DNA of 64,000 nucleotides from Streptomyces asiaticus (GCF_018138715.1 NZ_JAGSHX010000006.1:6634001-6698000), one strand, 5' to 3'; numbered from the stretch's first letter, positions 44,152 to 52,650 are shown. The notes: generated by a model not told the origin, from the sequence alone. A program made the numbers and translations.

Positions 44152-44433
44152 TCAGCCGTCCAGCCCGATCGCGAACGCCGCCTCCAGGTCGTGCTGCGAG
44201 TACGTCCGGAAGGCGATGTGAGTCTCGGTCGAGGCCACCCCCGGGAGCTTGCTGATCTGGCCCGTGATGATGTCCGCGAGGTCGTCGTGCCGCGCCACCC
44301 GCACCATCGCGATCAGATCGTGCGCGCCGGTGACCGAGTAGACCTCGCTCACACCCTCCAGCGCGGCGATCTTCTCGGCGGTCTCCGGGATCTGGTCCAC
44401 GTTGGTCTTGATGAGCACGATCGAAGTGATCAC
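44152..44433 (-). CDS. Lrp/AsnC ligand-binding (RAM) domain protein
   Basis: A 93-residue stand-alone RAM domain: VITSIVLIKTNVDQIPETAEKIAALEGVSEVYSVTGAHDLIAM. It lacks the HTH of full Lrp regulators. Such short proteins bind amino acids or other small ligands and may modulate partner regulators. The start is GTG with AGGGAG upstream; it overlaps the stop of the rhomboid gene (GTGA), so the two are translationally coupled. Confidence 0.9.
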   Translation of the reverse strand: MITSIVLIKTNVDQIPETAEKIAALEGVSEVYSVTGAHDLIAMVRVARHDDLADIITGQISKLPGVASTETHIAFRTYSQHDLEAAFAIGLDG

Positions 44434-45164
44434 GGCTGGCTTTCTCCCTCACTGGGCCTGGCTGCGCCGCCCACTCTAGCCGTCCGCCCGAACCGGGCCC
44501 ACGCGTAGAGAAACCCGAGCGTGAAGCCCACGAGATGGGCGAGATAGGCGACGCCGGGGCGGTCGTCGGCCTGCCGGGCGGCCAGCCACTGGAGGGCCAC
44601 CCAGAAGATCAGCACTGCCCAGGCGGGAAACCGCAGCGGGAGGAAGAGCAGGAACGGGAAGAGGCTGGTCACCCGGGCCCGGGGGAACAGCCACAGAAAG
44701 GCGCCGAGCACCCCGGAGATGGCCCCGGAGGCGCCCACCAGGGACTGGGCGGAGTCGGCGTGCGCGGCGGCGTAGCCGAGCAGCGCCAGATAGCCGGTGG
44801 CGAGGTAGAAGACGGCGAACTGGAAACGGCCCATCCGCTCCTCGGTCATCGCCCCGAAGACATAGAGGAACAGCATGTTGCCGAGCAGATGCAGCCAGTT
44901 GCCGTGCACGAACAGCGCGGTCAGCGGGGCGAGCGGCTGATCGGGGTCGCCGCTCCACAGCGCGGTGGGCACCACCCCCCAGCGCTCGAAGTACGTGGAC
45001 TGGGCCTCCATGAGCCGCCCGCCCGAGCCATAGCCGGGGTTGAGCCCCGAGGCCGGTCCGAGGACGAAGATCAGGCAGCAGCTGACGATCAGGCCGTACG
45101 TCATCCAGGGGCGGCCGGGCCCCGCCATCCAGGGGCGGTGGCGCCCCGACGACGTCTCGATCAT
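44430..45164 (-). CDS. Rhomboid family intramembrane serine protease
   Basis: A 244-residue membrane protease with about six helices. The catalytic serine is in GASGAISGVLGAF and the catalytic histidine is in AYLAHLVGFTLGFLYAW. HGNWLHLLGNMLFLYVFG carries the oxyanion-hole histidine and asparagine residues typical of the family. The start is an ATG (IETSSGRHRPWM follows). An AATGAT hexamer lies 6 nt upstream and no Shine-Dalgarno is clear. The substrate is unknown. Its partner is the RAM-domain gene downstream. Confidence 0.92.
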   Translation of the reverse strand: MIETSSGRHRPWMAGPGRPWMTYGLIVSCCLIFVLGPASGLNPGYGSGGRLMEAQSTYFERWGVVPTALWSGDPDQPLAPLTALFVHGNWLHLLGNMLFLYVFGAMTEERMGRFQFAVFYLATGYLALLGYAAAHADSAQSLVGASGAISGVLGAFLWLFPRARVTSLFPFLLFLPLRFPAWAVLIFWVALQWLAARQADDRPGVAYLAHLVGFTLGFLYAWARFGRTARVGGAARPSEGESQP

Positions 45165-45318
45165 GGGCAGATCATTCCGTACCGGGCACAACCTCCACAG
45201 AGCGCCTCGCCGCGCTCCGTCGGCTCATGGGGGGCCGGACGGGCCCGGCACGGGCCAGGGCTCAGGCCGTAGGGTTACAGGACGCCGCCGACGAGCCGAC
45301 AAGCGAGGAACCGCAACC

Positions 45319-45564
45319 ATGGCCGTGCCCCTGCCGACCGCCCAGACCCGCTGGCGTTGCACACTGTGCGGCAATCTCACCCGGTTCGATGTGACCCGCT
45401 CGACCAGGGCCGTGGAGTATGTGCATCTCGACTTGGCGGGGGAACCCAGAGTCGAAGAACGCGAGGTGCTCGGTGAGACCATTGAGTCAGTGCGTTGTCG
45501 CTGGTGCAACGCGGTTGACCAGGTCGAACTCGTGGATCGTCCGAGCACCGGCCAGAGCGCCTGA
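45319..45564 (+). CDS. Small zinc-ribbon-like protein of 81 aa
   Basis: An 81-residue protein. MAVPLPTAQTRWRCTLCGNLTRFDVTRS has one CxxC pair and IESVRCRWCNAVDQVELVDR the second, so it probably binds one zinc ion. GAGGAA lies about 9-10 nt before the ATG. Its spacing to the NYN gene is 17 bp, suggesting co-transcription. A regulatory or RNA-binding role is possible but not shown. Confidence 0.8.
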   Translation: MAVPLPTAQTRWRCTLCGNLTRFDVTRSTRAVEYVHLDLAGEPRVEEREVLGETIESVRCRWCNAVDQVELVDRPSTGQSA

Positions 45565-45581
45565 GAACGGAGCGGTGACAG

Positions 45582-46943
45582 GTGGTGGAGCGGACCGGTG
45601 ACCCCGGGGCGGCCGGTGACGCCGAGGGCGTCCCCGAGGCGCTGGACCGCCCCCTGCCGGAAGGGGTGCGACGGCGCGTGGTGGCGCTGGTCGCGGATGC
45701 CTTCGGCGGGCTGACGGTCACCGAGCTGCCCACCCAGCTGCGGCAGTACGCCCGTTTCACCCCGACCCGCCGCGCCAAGTTCGCGGGCAACGCGATGGCC
45801 GCCGCGGTGGAGAGCGACCCCGTCTTCCGGCAGCGGATCGCGGGACGGCTGCGGGAGACCCAGCGGGAGCTGGCCGAGGCGATCGAGGGCGGTTCGCCGC
45901 CCGCCGCGGCCGATCCGGTGGATGTCGCGGCGGTGGCGTATGTGCTGCGCCCGGTGGGCTGGGTCAAGCTGGTCGAGGCGGCGGGCGAGGAGGCCCAGCG
46001 GGCCTCCGCCGAACGGGCCGGTGAGGAGGCGGCACGCGAGCTCCAGCGGCTGCGCGAGGAGCTCGCCGAGGCCAAGGCGGCCACCCGGCACGAGACGGAG
46101 CGGACGCGCACCGAGCTGGAGTCGGCCCGCAAGGAGAATGACGTGCTCCAGCGCAAGCTGCGCAGCGCGCAGAGCGATGTGAAGCGGGGCGCGGCCGCGC
46201 TGCGCAAGATCGAGGCGGAGCTGGAGTCCGTACGGTCGGAGGCGGCGGCCCGTCAGACCACCGCGGACAGCGAGGCACGGCGGCTGCGGGCCCGGCTCGC
46301 GGAGGCGGAGTCGGCGCTGGAGGCCAGCCGGCGGGCGGTGCGCGAGGGCCGCAGCGTGGAGGACATGCGGCTGCGGCTGCTGCTGGACACGGTGCTGGAC
46401 GCGGCGCAGGGGCTGCGGCGCGAACTGGCGCTGCCGCCCGCGTCGATGCGCCCGGCGGACACGGTGGACGCCGTGGAGCCGGGGAAGATGACGCCAAAGG
46501 ACATAGCGACCAGGGCGCTGTCGGAGATGGACCCGGCGCTGCTGGACCAGCTGCTCGCGCTGCCCCAGGCGCATCTGGTGGTGGACGGCTACAACGTCAC
46601 CAAGACCGGCTATCCCACCATGCCGTTGGAGAAGCAGCGGCTGCGGCTGCTGGGCGGTCTGGCGGTGCTCGCGGCCCAGACGGGCGCGGAGATGACCTGT
46701 GTCTTCGACGGGGCGGAGCTGGCCGCTCCGGTGCTGCTCGCGCCGCCGCGCGGGGTGCGGGTGCTGTTCAGCAAGCCGGGCGTGACGGCCGACGAGTTGA
46801 TCCGGCAGCTGGTGCGGGCCGAGCCGCCGGGCCGTCCGGTGGTGGTGGTGTCCACCGACCGCGAGGTGGCCGACGGGGTGGCACGCGCCGGAGCGCGCCC
46901 CGTGGCATCGGCGTTGCTGCTGAAGCGACTTGCCCGTTCCTGA
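45582..46943 (+). CDS. NYN domain-containing protein with coiled coil
   Basis: A 453-residue protein. Residues ~20-130 form an N-terminal alpha-helical domain (RRRVVALVADAFGGLTVTEL). A long coiled coil follows at ~130-260, rich in Glu, Arg and Ala (ELQRLREELAEAKAATRHET). The C-terminal NYN (PIN-like) domain has LVVDGYNVTKTGYP, with the first acidic metal ligand, and VVVSTDREVADGVARAGARP, with the last. NYN domains are Mg-dependent RNases or RNA-processing factors (YacP/Rae1-like). Start: GTG with GGAG about 10 nt upstream; a second GTG follows directly. Likely co-transcribed with the zinc-ribbon gene. Confidence 0.88.
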   Translation: MVERTGDPGAAGDAEGVPEALDRPLPEGVRRRVVALVADAFGGLTVTELPTQLRQYARFTPTRRAKFAGNAMAAAVESDPVFRQRIAGRLRETQRELAEAIEGGSPPAAADPVDVAAVAYVLRPVGWVKLVEAAGEEAQRASAERAGEEAARELQRLREELAEAKAATRHETERTRTELESARKENDVLQRKLRSAQSDVKRGAAALRKIEAELESVRSEAAARQTTADSEARRLRARLAEAESALEASRRAVREGRSVEDMRLRLLLDTVLDAAQGLRRELALPPASMRPADTVDAVEPGKMTPKDIATRALSEMDPALLDQLLALPQAHLVVDGYNVTKTGYPTMPLEKQRLRLLGGLAVLAAQTGAEMTCVFDGAELAAPVLLAPPRGVRVLFSKPGVTADELIRQLVRAEPPGRPVVVVSTDREVADGVARAGARPVASALLLKRLARS

Positions 46944-47098
46944 GCCGTCGTGGCCCGAATCGTCCGCCCCCGTGCCCCGGTTGCCCCGTTTCTCCATTCC
47001 AAGGCCGAGGTGCCCGAATCACTTCGAATGGCTTCACAAGTCTGACCCGGGGCACTTGTGATGTCAGCGGAGCGTCATCGACCATCACTGCCCGTGCG

Positions 47099-47113
47099 AT
47101 ATTTGTAAAATAT
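47099..47113. promoter_or_regulatory. AT-rich palindrome ATATTTGTAAAATAT
   Basis: A perfect 6+3+6 palindrome of A/T bases about 100 nt upstream of the ydaO-like leader. It stands out against the very high GC of the region and is placed where a promoter or operator is expected. Confidence 0.6.
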
Positions 47114-47198
47114 GCCCTCGCAGACCGACTTTTTTGCCGTCGGGATTTGAACGGATCACGGCGGGGTCACTATGGTCAGCTCGAACCTTCGCGCGGTT

Positions 47199-47298
47199 GA
47201 TCACTCATCCGGGGTGACAGCGGAGGTACCGCCGAGTCCGCGCCCTGTCGCGGAGCCGGGGCCTCACAACCCCCCAACTCCCGGTAGGCGGCTGGAGG
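47199..47298 (+). promoter_or_regulatory. ydaO-like (c-di-AMP) leader, apparently shortened
   Basis: The leader of the first NlpC/P60 gene has the outer parts of the actinobacterial ydaO element as I recall it. The 5' part reads GATCACTCATCCGG, GACAGCGGAGGTACCGCCGA and GTCC, then GGAGCCGGGG; the 3' part is CTCCCGGTAGGCGGCTGGAGG. A GCGG..CCGC hairpin and a CCGGG..CCCGG pairing match. The usual middle domain (GGGGTGAATC.., GTAGGG.., CGAACCCGTCAGC) is missing. Only about 19 nt join CCGGG to CCCGG, against roughly 85 in the canonical RNA. It is therefore either a reduced variant or a decayed riboswitch. Confidence 0.6.
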
Positions 47299-47316
47299 AA
47301 GAAGGAGCTCGCCTTC

Positions 47317-48342
47317 GTGGCGTCCCACCGTCGACCCAAGCAGCCGAGCCGCACTCGGGTAACTGTCCTCACCGCGACCGCGGCCGCCGCCGTCGCTCTC
47401 ACTTCCCAGGCCGCCCAGGCCGCTCCGAAGCAGGACAAGAAGGACGTCAAGGAGCAGGTCGACAAGCTCTACGAAGAGGCGGAGCAGGCGACCGAGAAGT
47501 ACAACGGCGTCAAGGAGAAGCAGCAGAAGCTGGAGAAGCAGGTCGGCGATCTCCAGGACAAGGTGGCGCGCGGCCAGGAGGACCTGAACAAGCTGCGCAA
47601 CGGCCTGGGTTCGATGGCCACCGCGCAGTACCGCTCCGGCGGGATCGACCCCTCGGTGCAGCTGCTCCTCTCCTCCGACCCGGACACCTACCTCGAGAAG
47701 GCGTCCACCCTCAGCCAGCTGAGCGGCAAGCAGGCCGAGTCCCTGCGGAAGATCGCCGACAAGCAGCGCACCCTCAAGCAGCAGCGCGAGGAGGCGTCCA
47801 CCAAGCTCCAGGACCTCGCCGACACCCGTAAGGCGCTCGGCAAGAAGAAGGACGAGATCCAGGGCAAGCTGTCCAAGGCCCGGAACCTCCTCAACACCCT
47901 GACCGCCAAGGAGCGCGCCAAGCTGGCGGCCCAGGACGCCGAGCGCGCCAACCGCTCCAGCGAGCGCGTCGACCTCGGCAACGAGGTGCCCGAGTCGGGG
48001 CGTGCCGCCGCCGCGCTGGCCGCCGCCAAGACGAAGATCGGCCTCCCGTACGTCTGGGGCGCGACCGGTCCGTCCTCCTTCGACTGCTCCGGACTCACCG
48101 GCTGGGCCTACCAGCAGGCCGGGGTGCAGCTGCCGCGCATCTCCCAGGACCAGGCGAACGCCGGCACCCGCATCAGCCGCGGTGAGCTCAAGCCGGGCGA
48201 CCTGGTGCTCTTCTACGGCGACCTGCACCACATAGGCCTCTACGCGGGCGGCGGCCAGGTGCTGCACGCGCCCAAGCCGGGTGCCGGTGTGCGCTACGAG
48301 TCGATGGACAACATGCCGTTCCAGTTCGGCGTCCGGGTCTGA
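47317..48342 (+). CDS. NlpC/P60 family peptidoglycan endopeptidase (RipA-like), first
   Basis: A 341-residue secreted hydrolase. The signal peptide (VLTATAAAAVALTSQAAQAA) is followed by a long coiled coil (about residues 35-210; KLYEEAEQATEKYNGVKEKQ). The C-terminal NlpC/P60 domain carries the catalytic Cys in SSFDCSGLTGWAYQQAG, the His in LHHIGLYAGGGQVLHAP and a further polar residue. It would cleave D-Glu-mDAP bonds in peptidoglycan stems. AAGGAG lies about 10 nt before the GTG. A ydaO-like leader precedes it, consistent with control of cell-wall hydrolases by c-di-AMP. It is followed by a paralogue. In M. tuberculosis a related gene (Rv2190c) occupies the same syntenic position. Confidence 0.94.
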   Translation: MASHRRPKQPSRTRVTVLTATAAAAVALTSQAAQAAPKQDKKDVKEQVDKLYEEAEQATEKYNGVKEKQQKLEKQVGDLQDKVARGQEDLNKLRNGLGSMATAQYRSGGIDPSVQLLLSSDPDTYLEKASTLSQLSGKQAESLRKIADKQRTLKQQREEASTKLQDLADTRKALGKKKDEIQGKLSKARNLLNTLTAKERAKLAAQDAERANRSSERVDLGNEVPESGRAAAALAAAKTKIGLPYVWGATGPSSFDCSGLTGWAYQQAGVQLPRISQDQANAGTRISRGELKPGDLVLFYGDLHHIGLYAGGGQVLHAPKPGAGVRYESMDNMPFQFGVRV

Positions 48343-48425
48343 TCCGGAAGTCCTGCGAACCAGGTTTCAAACTGCCTCAACTGCCATCCTTTCGGGCGAA
48401 TCTCCAGCGCCCTCGCTGATCCCCC

Positions 48426-48458
48426 GCCCCGCCGGTGACCTGCGTCAGTCGGCGGGGC
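48426..48458 (+). terminator. Terminator after the first NlpC/P60 gene
   Basis: GCCCCGCCG (48426-48434) pairs with CGGCGGGGC (48450-48458) over a 15-nt loop. A TACTGT hexamer near 48508-48513 is a candidate promoter for the next gene. Confidence 0.55.
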
Positions 48459-48562
48459 GTCAGTGTGCCCGCACCACACGGCCGTTGGACCGTGGGTAGC
48501 GCCACGGCTACTGTCTGCCCGCAGTTCTCAGCCCGACACTGCGGAAGGGAGTGCGGCTTCCC

Positions 48563-49714
48563 ATGGCGTCCTGTCGCCGCGTCGCGAAACCCCGGTCCGG
48601 CCGGGCCACCGTATGGACCGCCGCCTCGGCGGCCGCGGTGGCCTCCGCCGCCGCGCTGTCCGCCGTGCCGGCCGGTGCCGAGCCGCACGACCCGGCGGGC
48701 CGTCCGTCCGCCCGGTCCGCCGACGACCGGATCGCCACGCTCTACGCCCAGGCCGAGCGGGCCACCGAGCGCTACAACGCGGCGGAGACGCGTGCCCGGG
48801 CCCTGCGCCGCCAGGTCGGCCGGATCCAGGACCGGGTCGCCCGCGGCCAGGGGCGGGTCAACCGGATGCGGACGGCGCTCGGCGCACTCGCGGGCGGGCA
48901 GTACCGCACCGGAGGGATCGACCCGGGCCTCGCCCTGCTGCTGTCCGGGGACCCGGCCCAGTACCTCGACCGGGCCGCCACCCTGGACCGGATCACCAGC
49001 CGTCAGACCGCGCAGCTGCGGGTGCTCCAGAGCGCCCAGCGGACGCTGCGGCAGGAGCGCGCGGAGGCTGCGGCCAAGCTGGTGAAGCTGGAGCACAGCC
49101 GTAAGGAGGTGGCCCGCCACAAGCGGACGGTCCAGCGCCGGCTGGCCACGGCGCGGCGGCTGGTGAACGCGCTGCCGCCGGGGGAGTGGGAGAGCTACGC
49201 ACGCCGCGCCTCGCGGGCGGGCGGACGGGAGCACGGCGCCCTCGCCGGGCTGGTGCCGGGCGCCCTTCCCGGCGGCCGCTCCCCTTCCGGTTCCGGTTCC
49301 GATTCCGGTTACGGCTCCGGGGGGCTCCCCGAAGGCCTTGCCGACGGGCCGCAGGCCGTACCGTCCTCGGGGCGGGCCGCCACGGCGTTCGGCGCGGCAC
49401 GGGCGGCTCTGGGGCTGCCGTACGCATGGGGCCAGGCCGGTCCCACCGCCTTCGACTGCTCCGGGCTCATGCAGTGGGCCTACGCCCACGCCGGGGTGGC
49501 CATTCCGCGCACCTCACAGGCCCAGGCGCACGCCGGGCAGCCGGTGCCGCTGTCCGAGGCCCGCCCCGGCGATCTGGTGGTCTACCGCTCCGACGCCAGC
49601 CATGTGGCCATGTACGCGGGCAACGGGCAGGTGATCCACGCCCCTTACCCCGGGGCGCGGGTCCGCTACGACCCCGTGGGCATGTTGCCGATCTCTTCCA
49701 TCACACGCGTCTGA
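48563..49714 (+). CDS. NlpC/P60 family peptidoglycan endopeptidase, second
   Basis: A 383-residue paralogue of the preceding hydrolase. A twin-basic signal region (RRVAKPRSGRATVWTAAS, then AAAVASAAALSAVPAGA) is followed by a coiled coil (ATLYAQAERATERYNAAETR). A linker with SGSGSDSGYGSGG leads to the NlpC/P60 domain: AFDCSGLMQWAYAHAG, SHVAMYAGNGQVIHAPYPG. The ATG is chosen because GGAAGGGAG lies about 12 nt upstream; a nearer in-frame GTG abuts this site. Unlike the first copy, no ydaO-like leader precedes it. The substrate should be peptidoglycan stem peptides. Confidence 0.93.
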   Translation: MASCRRVAKPRSGRATVWTAASAAAVASAAALSAVPAGAEPHDPAGRPSARSADDRIATLYAQAERATERYNAAETRARALRRQVGRIQDRVARGQGRVNRMRTALGALAGGQYRTGGIDPGLALLLSGDPAQYLDRAATLDRITSRQTAQLRVLQSAQRTLRQERAEAAAKLVKLEHSRKEVARHKRTVQRRLATARRLVNALPPGEWESYARRASRAGGREHGALAGLVPGALPGGRSPSGSGSDSGYGSGGLPEGLADGPQAVPSSGRAATAFGAARAALGLPYAWGQAGPTAFDCSGLMQWAYAHAGVAIPRTSQAQAHAGQPVPLSEARPGDLVVYRSDASHVAMYAGNGQVIHAPYPGARVRYDPVGMLPISSITRV

Positions 49715-49732
49715 AGCCGGCGCGCGGGCTCG

Positions 49733-49738
49733 TACGAT
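49733..49738 (+). promoter_or_regulatory. -10 hexamer TACGAT of the lipoprotein gene
   Basis: TACGAT ends 7 nt before the GTG at 49746, with no Shine-Dalgarno. Confidence 0.55.
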
Positions 49739-49745
49739 CTAAGAC

Positions 49746-51020
49746 GTGGCGGGTCGGTGGAGAACGGACGGATGGCGGGCACTGCTGTGCCTGCCCCTGG
49801 TGGGCGCGTTCTCCCTGACCGCGCTGTGCGGCTGCGGGCCCGTCCCCGCGCCCGACGACCCCGAGGGGCGCGACGGCCGGGCCGTACAGCGCATGCTGGA
49901 CCAGCGGGCGGCCGCGGTCCGGGAGCGGGACGCGGACGCCTTCCTCGCCACCGTCGACCGCGGCTCGGCCGGCTATCTGGCCGAGCAGCGGCGGGTGTTC
50001 CGGCAGATGTCCGCCGTACCGCTGCGCTCCTGGACCTACCGCCTGGTGCGCACCGGCGGCTTCACCCCCGCGCGGGTCGGCGGCCGCAGCCTCGCCGCCC
50101 AGGTCGAACTCCGGTACCGGCTGACGGGGTACGACACCGCGCCGGTCGTCTCCGCCCAGTACCTCACCCTCGCCCGGCGCGGCGGGCAGTGGTACGTGGC
50201 CTCCGACGACGGTGTGGTCGACGGCAAGCGCGGTATGGAGCAGCTGTGGGACCAGGGCACGGTCGACGTCGTGCGCGGCGCCCACAGCCTCGTCCTCGGC
50301 GTCGGGCAGGACCGGCGGGTGCTGCGCGCGGTCGCCGACACCGCGGACCGGGCGGTGCCCGTCCTGGGCCAGGTCTGGCCCCATGCGTGGGCCGGGCGCG
50401 TCGTGGTCGAGGTCCCCGCCTCCCTGGGCCGGATGGCCGCCCTGCTCGGCGCCTCCGCGGACGGCTACCGGGGGATCGCCGCCGTCACCACGGGCGAGGT
50501 CGGCGGGGCCGGTGACGAGACGCCCGCCGACCGCGTGATCGTCAACCCCGAGGCGTACCAGGTCCTCGGCGACTTCGGCCGGCGCGTCGTGATCACCCAT
50601 GAGACGGCCCATGTGGCCACCCGCACCGCCACCAGCGCCGCCACCCCGCTCTGGCTCTCCGAGGGCTTCGCCGACTGGGTGGGCTACCGCACCCCGGGCC
50701 GCACCCCCCGCCAGATCGCCCCCGAACTCACCGACACCGTCACCGCCGGGCACCTGCCCACCGCGCTCCCGCGCGACGACGACTTCCGCTTCGGCAGCGA
50801 CCCCGACCGCCTCTCCCGCGCCTATGAACAGGGCTGGCTGGCCTGCCGCCTGATCGCCGACACATGGGGCGAGAGGAAGCTGGTCGACTTCTACCGCGCG
50901 GTGGGCCAGGCGCACGAGCGCTCGGGGGCGGTGGAGTCGGCGCTGCGGAAGGTACTCGGGGTGAGCATGGGGGAGTTCACGGCGCGGTGGCGGAAGTACG
51001 TGGCGGGCGAGCTGAGCTGA
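49746..51020 (+). CDS. Lipoprotein with HExxH metallopeptidase-like motif
   Basis: A 424-residue exported protein. The N-terminus has a lipoprotein signal (LPLVGAFSLTALCGCG). A central beta-rich region (about residues 60-250; QVELRYRLTGYDTAPVVSAQ) leads to a gluzincin-like zinc motif: VVITHETAHVATRT (HExxH) and PLWLSEGFADWVGYRT, whose glutamate is the likely third ligand. It may be a membrane-bound peptidase, or a catalytically idle relative. A TACGAT hexamer lies 7 nt before the GTG. It follows the NlpC/P60 pair, so an envelope role is likely; the true substrate is unknown. Confidence 0.82.
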   Translation: MAGRWRTDGWRALLCLPLVGAFSLTALCGCGPVPAPDDPEGRDGRAVQRMLDQRAAAVRERDADAFLATVDRGSAGYLAEQRRVFRQMSAVPLRSWTYRLVRTGGFTPARVGGRSLAAQVELRYRLTGYDTAPVVSAQYLTLARRGGQWYVASDDGVVDGKRGMEQLWDQGTVDVVRGAHSLVLGVGQDRRVLRAVADTADRAVPVLGQVWPHAWAGRVVVEVPASLGRMAALLGASADGYRGIAAVTTGEVGGAGDETPADRVIVNPEAYQVLGDFGRRVVITHETAHVATRTATSAATPLWLSEGFADWVGYRTPGRTPRQIAPELTDTVTAGHLPTALPRDDDFRFGSDPDRLSRAYEQGWLACRLIADTWGERKLVDFYRAVGQAHERSGAVESALRKVLGVSMGEFTARWRKYVAGELS

Positions 51021-51034
51021 GTGCTGTGCCCGGG

Positions 51035-51350
51035 GTGTGGCGACTGGGCTGAGCCTGGCCCCGGGCCTGTGTGTGGCGACTGGGCTGAGCCTGGCCCCGG
51101 GCCTGTGTGTGGCGACTGGGCTGAGCCTGGCCCCGGGCCTGTGTGTGGCGACTGGGCTGAGCCTGGCCCCGGGCCTGTGTGGCGACTGGGCTGAGCCTGG
51201 CCCCGGGCCTGTGTGTGGCGACCGGGCTGAGCCTGGCCCCGGGCCTGTGTGGCGACTGGGCTGAGCCTGGCCCTGGGCCTGTGCGTGGCGACTGGCTGAG
51301 CCTGGCCCCGGGCCCGTACGTGGCGACCGGCTGAGCCCGGCCTCGACCCG
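51035..51350. repeat. 34-36-bp tandem repeat array, about 9 copies
   Basis: The unit GTGTGGCGACTGGGCTGAGC continues CTGGCCCCGGGCCTGT. CGAC begins at 51041, 51077, 51113, 51149, 51183, 51219, 51253, 51289 and 51324, so the period alternates between 36, 34 and 35. It fills the 363-bp gap between the metalloprotease-like gene and the glycosyltransferase. Confidence 0.9.
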
Positions 51351-51369
51351 TACGTGGCCACCGAGCCGG

Positions 51370-51375
51370 TACTGT
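51370..51375 (+). promoter_or_regulatory. -10 hexamer TACTGT of the glycosyltransferase gene
   Basis: TACTGT ends 8 nt before the ATG at 51384 without a Shine-Dalgarno. Confidence 0.55.
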
Positions 51376-51383
51376 CGGCCACG

Positions 51384-52526
51384 ATGGACAAGACCCTGCT
51401 CGTGACCAACGACTTTCCGCCCCGCCCCGGCGGCATCCAGGCGTTTCTGCACAACATCGCGCTGCGCCTGGACCCGGACCGGATCGTCGTCTACGCCTCC
51501 ACCTGGAAGCGCGGCCGGGAGGGCGCCGAGGCCACCGCCCGCTTCGACGCCGAGCAGCCGTACCCGGTCGTCCGGGACCGTACGACCATGCTGCTGCCCA
51601 CCCCGCGCGTCACCCGCCGCGCGACCGCGCTGCTGCGCGAGCACGGCTGCACCTCGGTGTGGTTCGGCGCCGCCGCGCCGCTGGGGCTGATGGCCCCCGC
51701 GCTGCGCGCGGCCGGGGCGCGGCGGCTGGTGGCCACGACGCACGGCCACGAGGCCGCCTGGGCGCAGCTGCCGGCCTCACGGCAGCTGCTGCGGCGGATC
51801 GGCGGGGCCACGGACACCCTCACCTATCTCGGTGAGTACACCCGCTCCCGCATCGCCGCCGCGCTCGACCCCCGGGACGCCGCCCGGATGGTCCAACTCC
51901 CGCCCGGTGTGGACGAGAAGACCTTCCACCCCGGCTCGGGCGGCGACGAGATCCGGGCCCGGCTGGGCCTGGCCGAGCGGCCCGTCGTGGTCTGTGTCTC
52001 CCGGCTGGTGCCGCGCAAGGGGCAGGACACGCTGATCCGGGCCATGCCGAGCATCCTGCGGCGGGTGCCGGACGCGGTGCTGCTGATCGTCGGCGGCGGG
52101 CCGTACGCGAAGGATCTGCGCCGCCTCGCGGAGACCACGGGCGTGGCCGAGTCGGTGCGCTTCACCGGCCCCGTCCCCTGGGAGGAGCTGCCCGCCCACT
52201 ACGGCGCGGGCGACGTCTTCGCCATGCCCTGCCGCACCCGTCGTGGCGGGCTGGACGTCGAGGGCCTCGGCATCGTCTACCTGGAGGCGTCCGCGACCGG
52301 TCTGCCGGTCGTCGCCGGGGACTCGGGCGGGGCGCCGGACGCGGTGCTGGACGGCGAGACCGGATGGGTCGTACGGGGCGACTCCGCCGAGCAGAGCGCC
52401 GAGCGCGTCGTGACCCTGCTGGAGGACGCCGAGCTGCGCTGCCGCATGGGCGAGCGGGGGCGCGCCTGGGTGGAGGAGCGCTGGCGCTGGGATCTGCTGG
52501 CCGACCGTCTGAAGTCGCTGCTGTGA
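51384..52526 (+). CDS. pimB: GT4 glycosyltransferase, PimB-like phosphatidylinositol mannosyltransferase
   Basis: A 380-residue GT-B enzyme. The N-terminal acceptor domain starts MDKTLLVTNDFPPRPGGIQAFL with the Gly-rich loop. The C-terminal nucleotide-binding domain has VVCVSRLVPRKGQDTLI, LLIVGGGPYAKDLRRLAE and the E-x7-E segment VEGLGIVYLEASATGLPVVA. Length and segments match PimB' (Rv2188c), which transfers the second mannose of phosphatidylinositol mannosides from GDP-mannose. Synteny with the fadD gene next door supports this. The ATG has TACTGT 8 nt upstream. Confidence 0.87.
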   Translation: MDKTLLVTNDFPPRPGGIQAFLHNIALRLDPDRIVVYASTWKRGREGAEATARFDAEQPYPVVRDRTTMLLPTPRVTRRATALLREHGCTSVWFGAAAPLGLMAPALRAAGARRLVATTHGHEAAWAQLPASRQLLRRIGGATDTLTYLGEYTRSRIAAALDPRDAARMVQLPPGVDEKTFHPGSGGDEIRARLGLAERPVVVCVSRLVPRKGQDTLIRAMPSILRRVPDAVLLIVGGGPYAKDLRRLAETTGVAESVRFTGPVPWEELPAHYGAGDVFAMPCRTRRGGLDVEGLGIVYLEASATGLPVVAGDSGGAPDAVLDGETGWVVRGDSAEQSAERVVTLLEDAELRCRMGERGRAWVEERWRWDLLADRLKSLL

Positions 52527-52610
52527 CGGCCTGGGCGGTGTCCGGCGGTACGCGTACGCCTGCGGCGGGGCCCGCCCGGGGCGGGGCCCGCCCGGGGCGG
52601 GGAAAGATCC

Positions 52611-52632
52611 GCCCGGGGCGCGCGCCCCGGGC
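52611..52632. terminator. Hairpin between convergent genes
   Basis: GCCCGGGGCG and CGCCCCGGGC form a 10-bp stem with a 2-nt loop. Upstream, GGGGCCCGCCCGG repeats twice. It lies between the glycosyltransferase and the acyl-CoA ligase gene. Confidence 0.55.
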
Positions 52633-52650
52633 CCTGCGGCCTGGCGGCCG

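Noticed and set aside
51035..51350. CRISPR-like periodic repeats
   Set aside because: Units are contiguous, with no unique spacers and no cas genes nearby; it is an ordinary tandem repeat.
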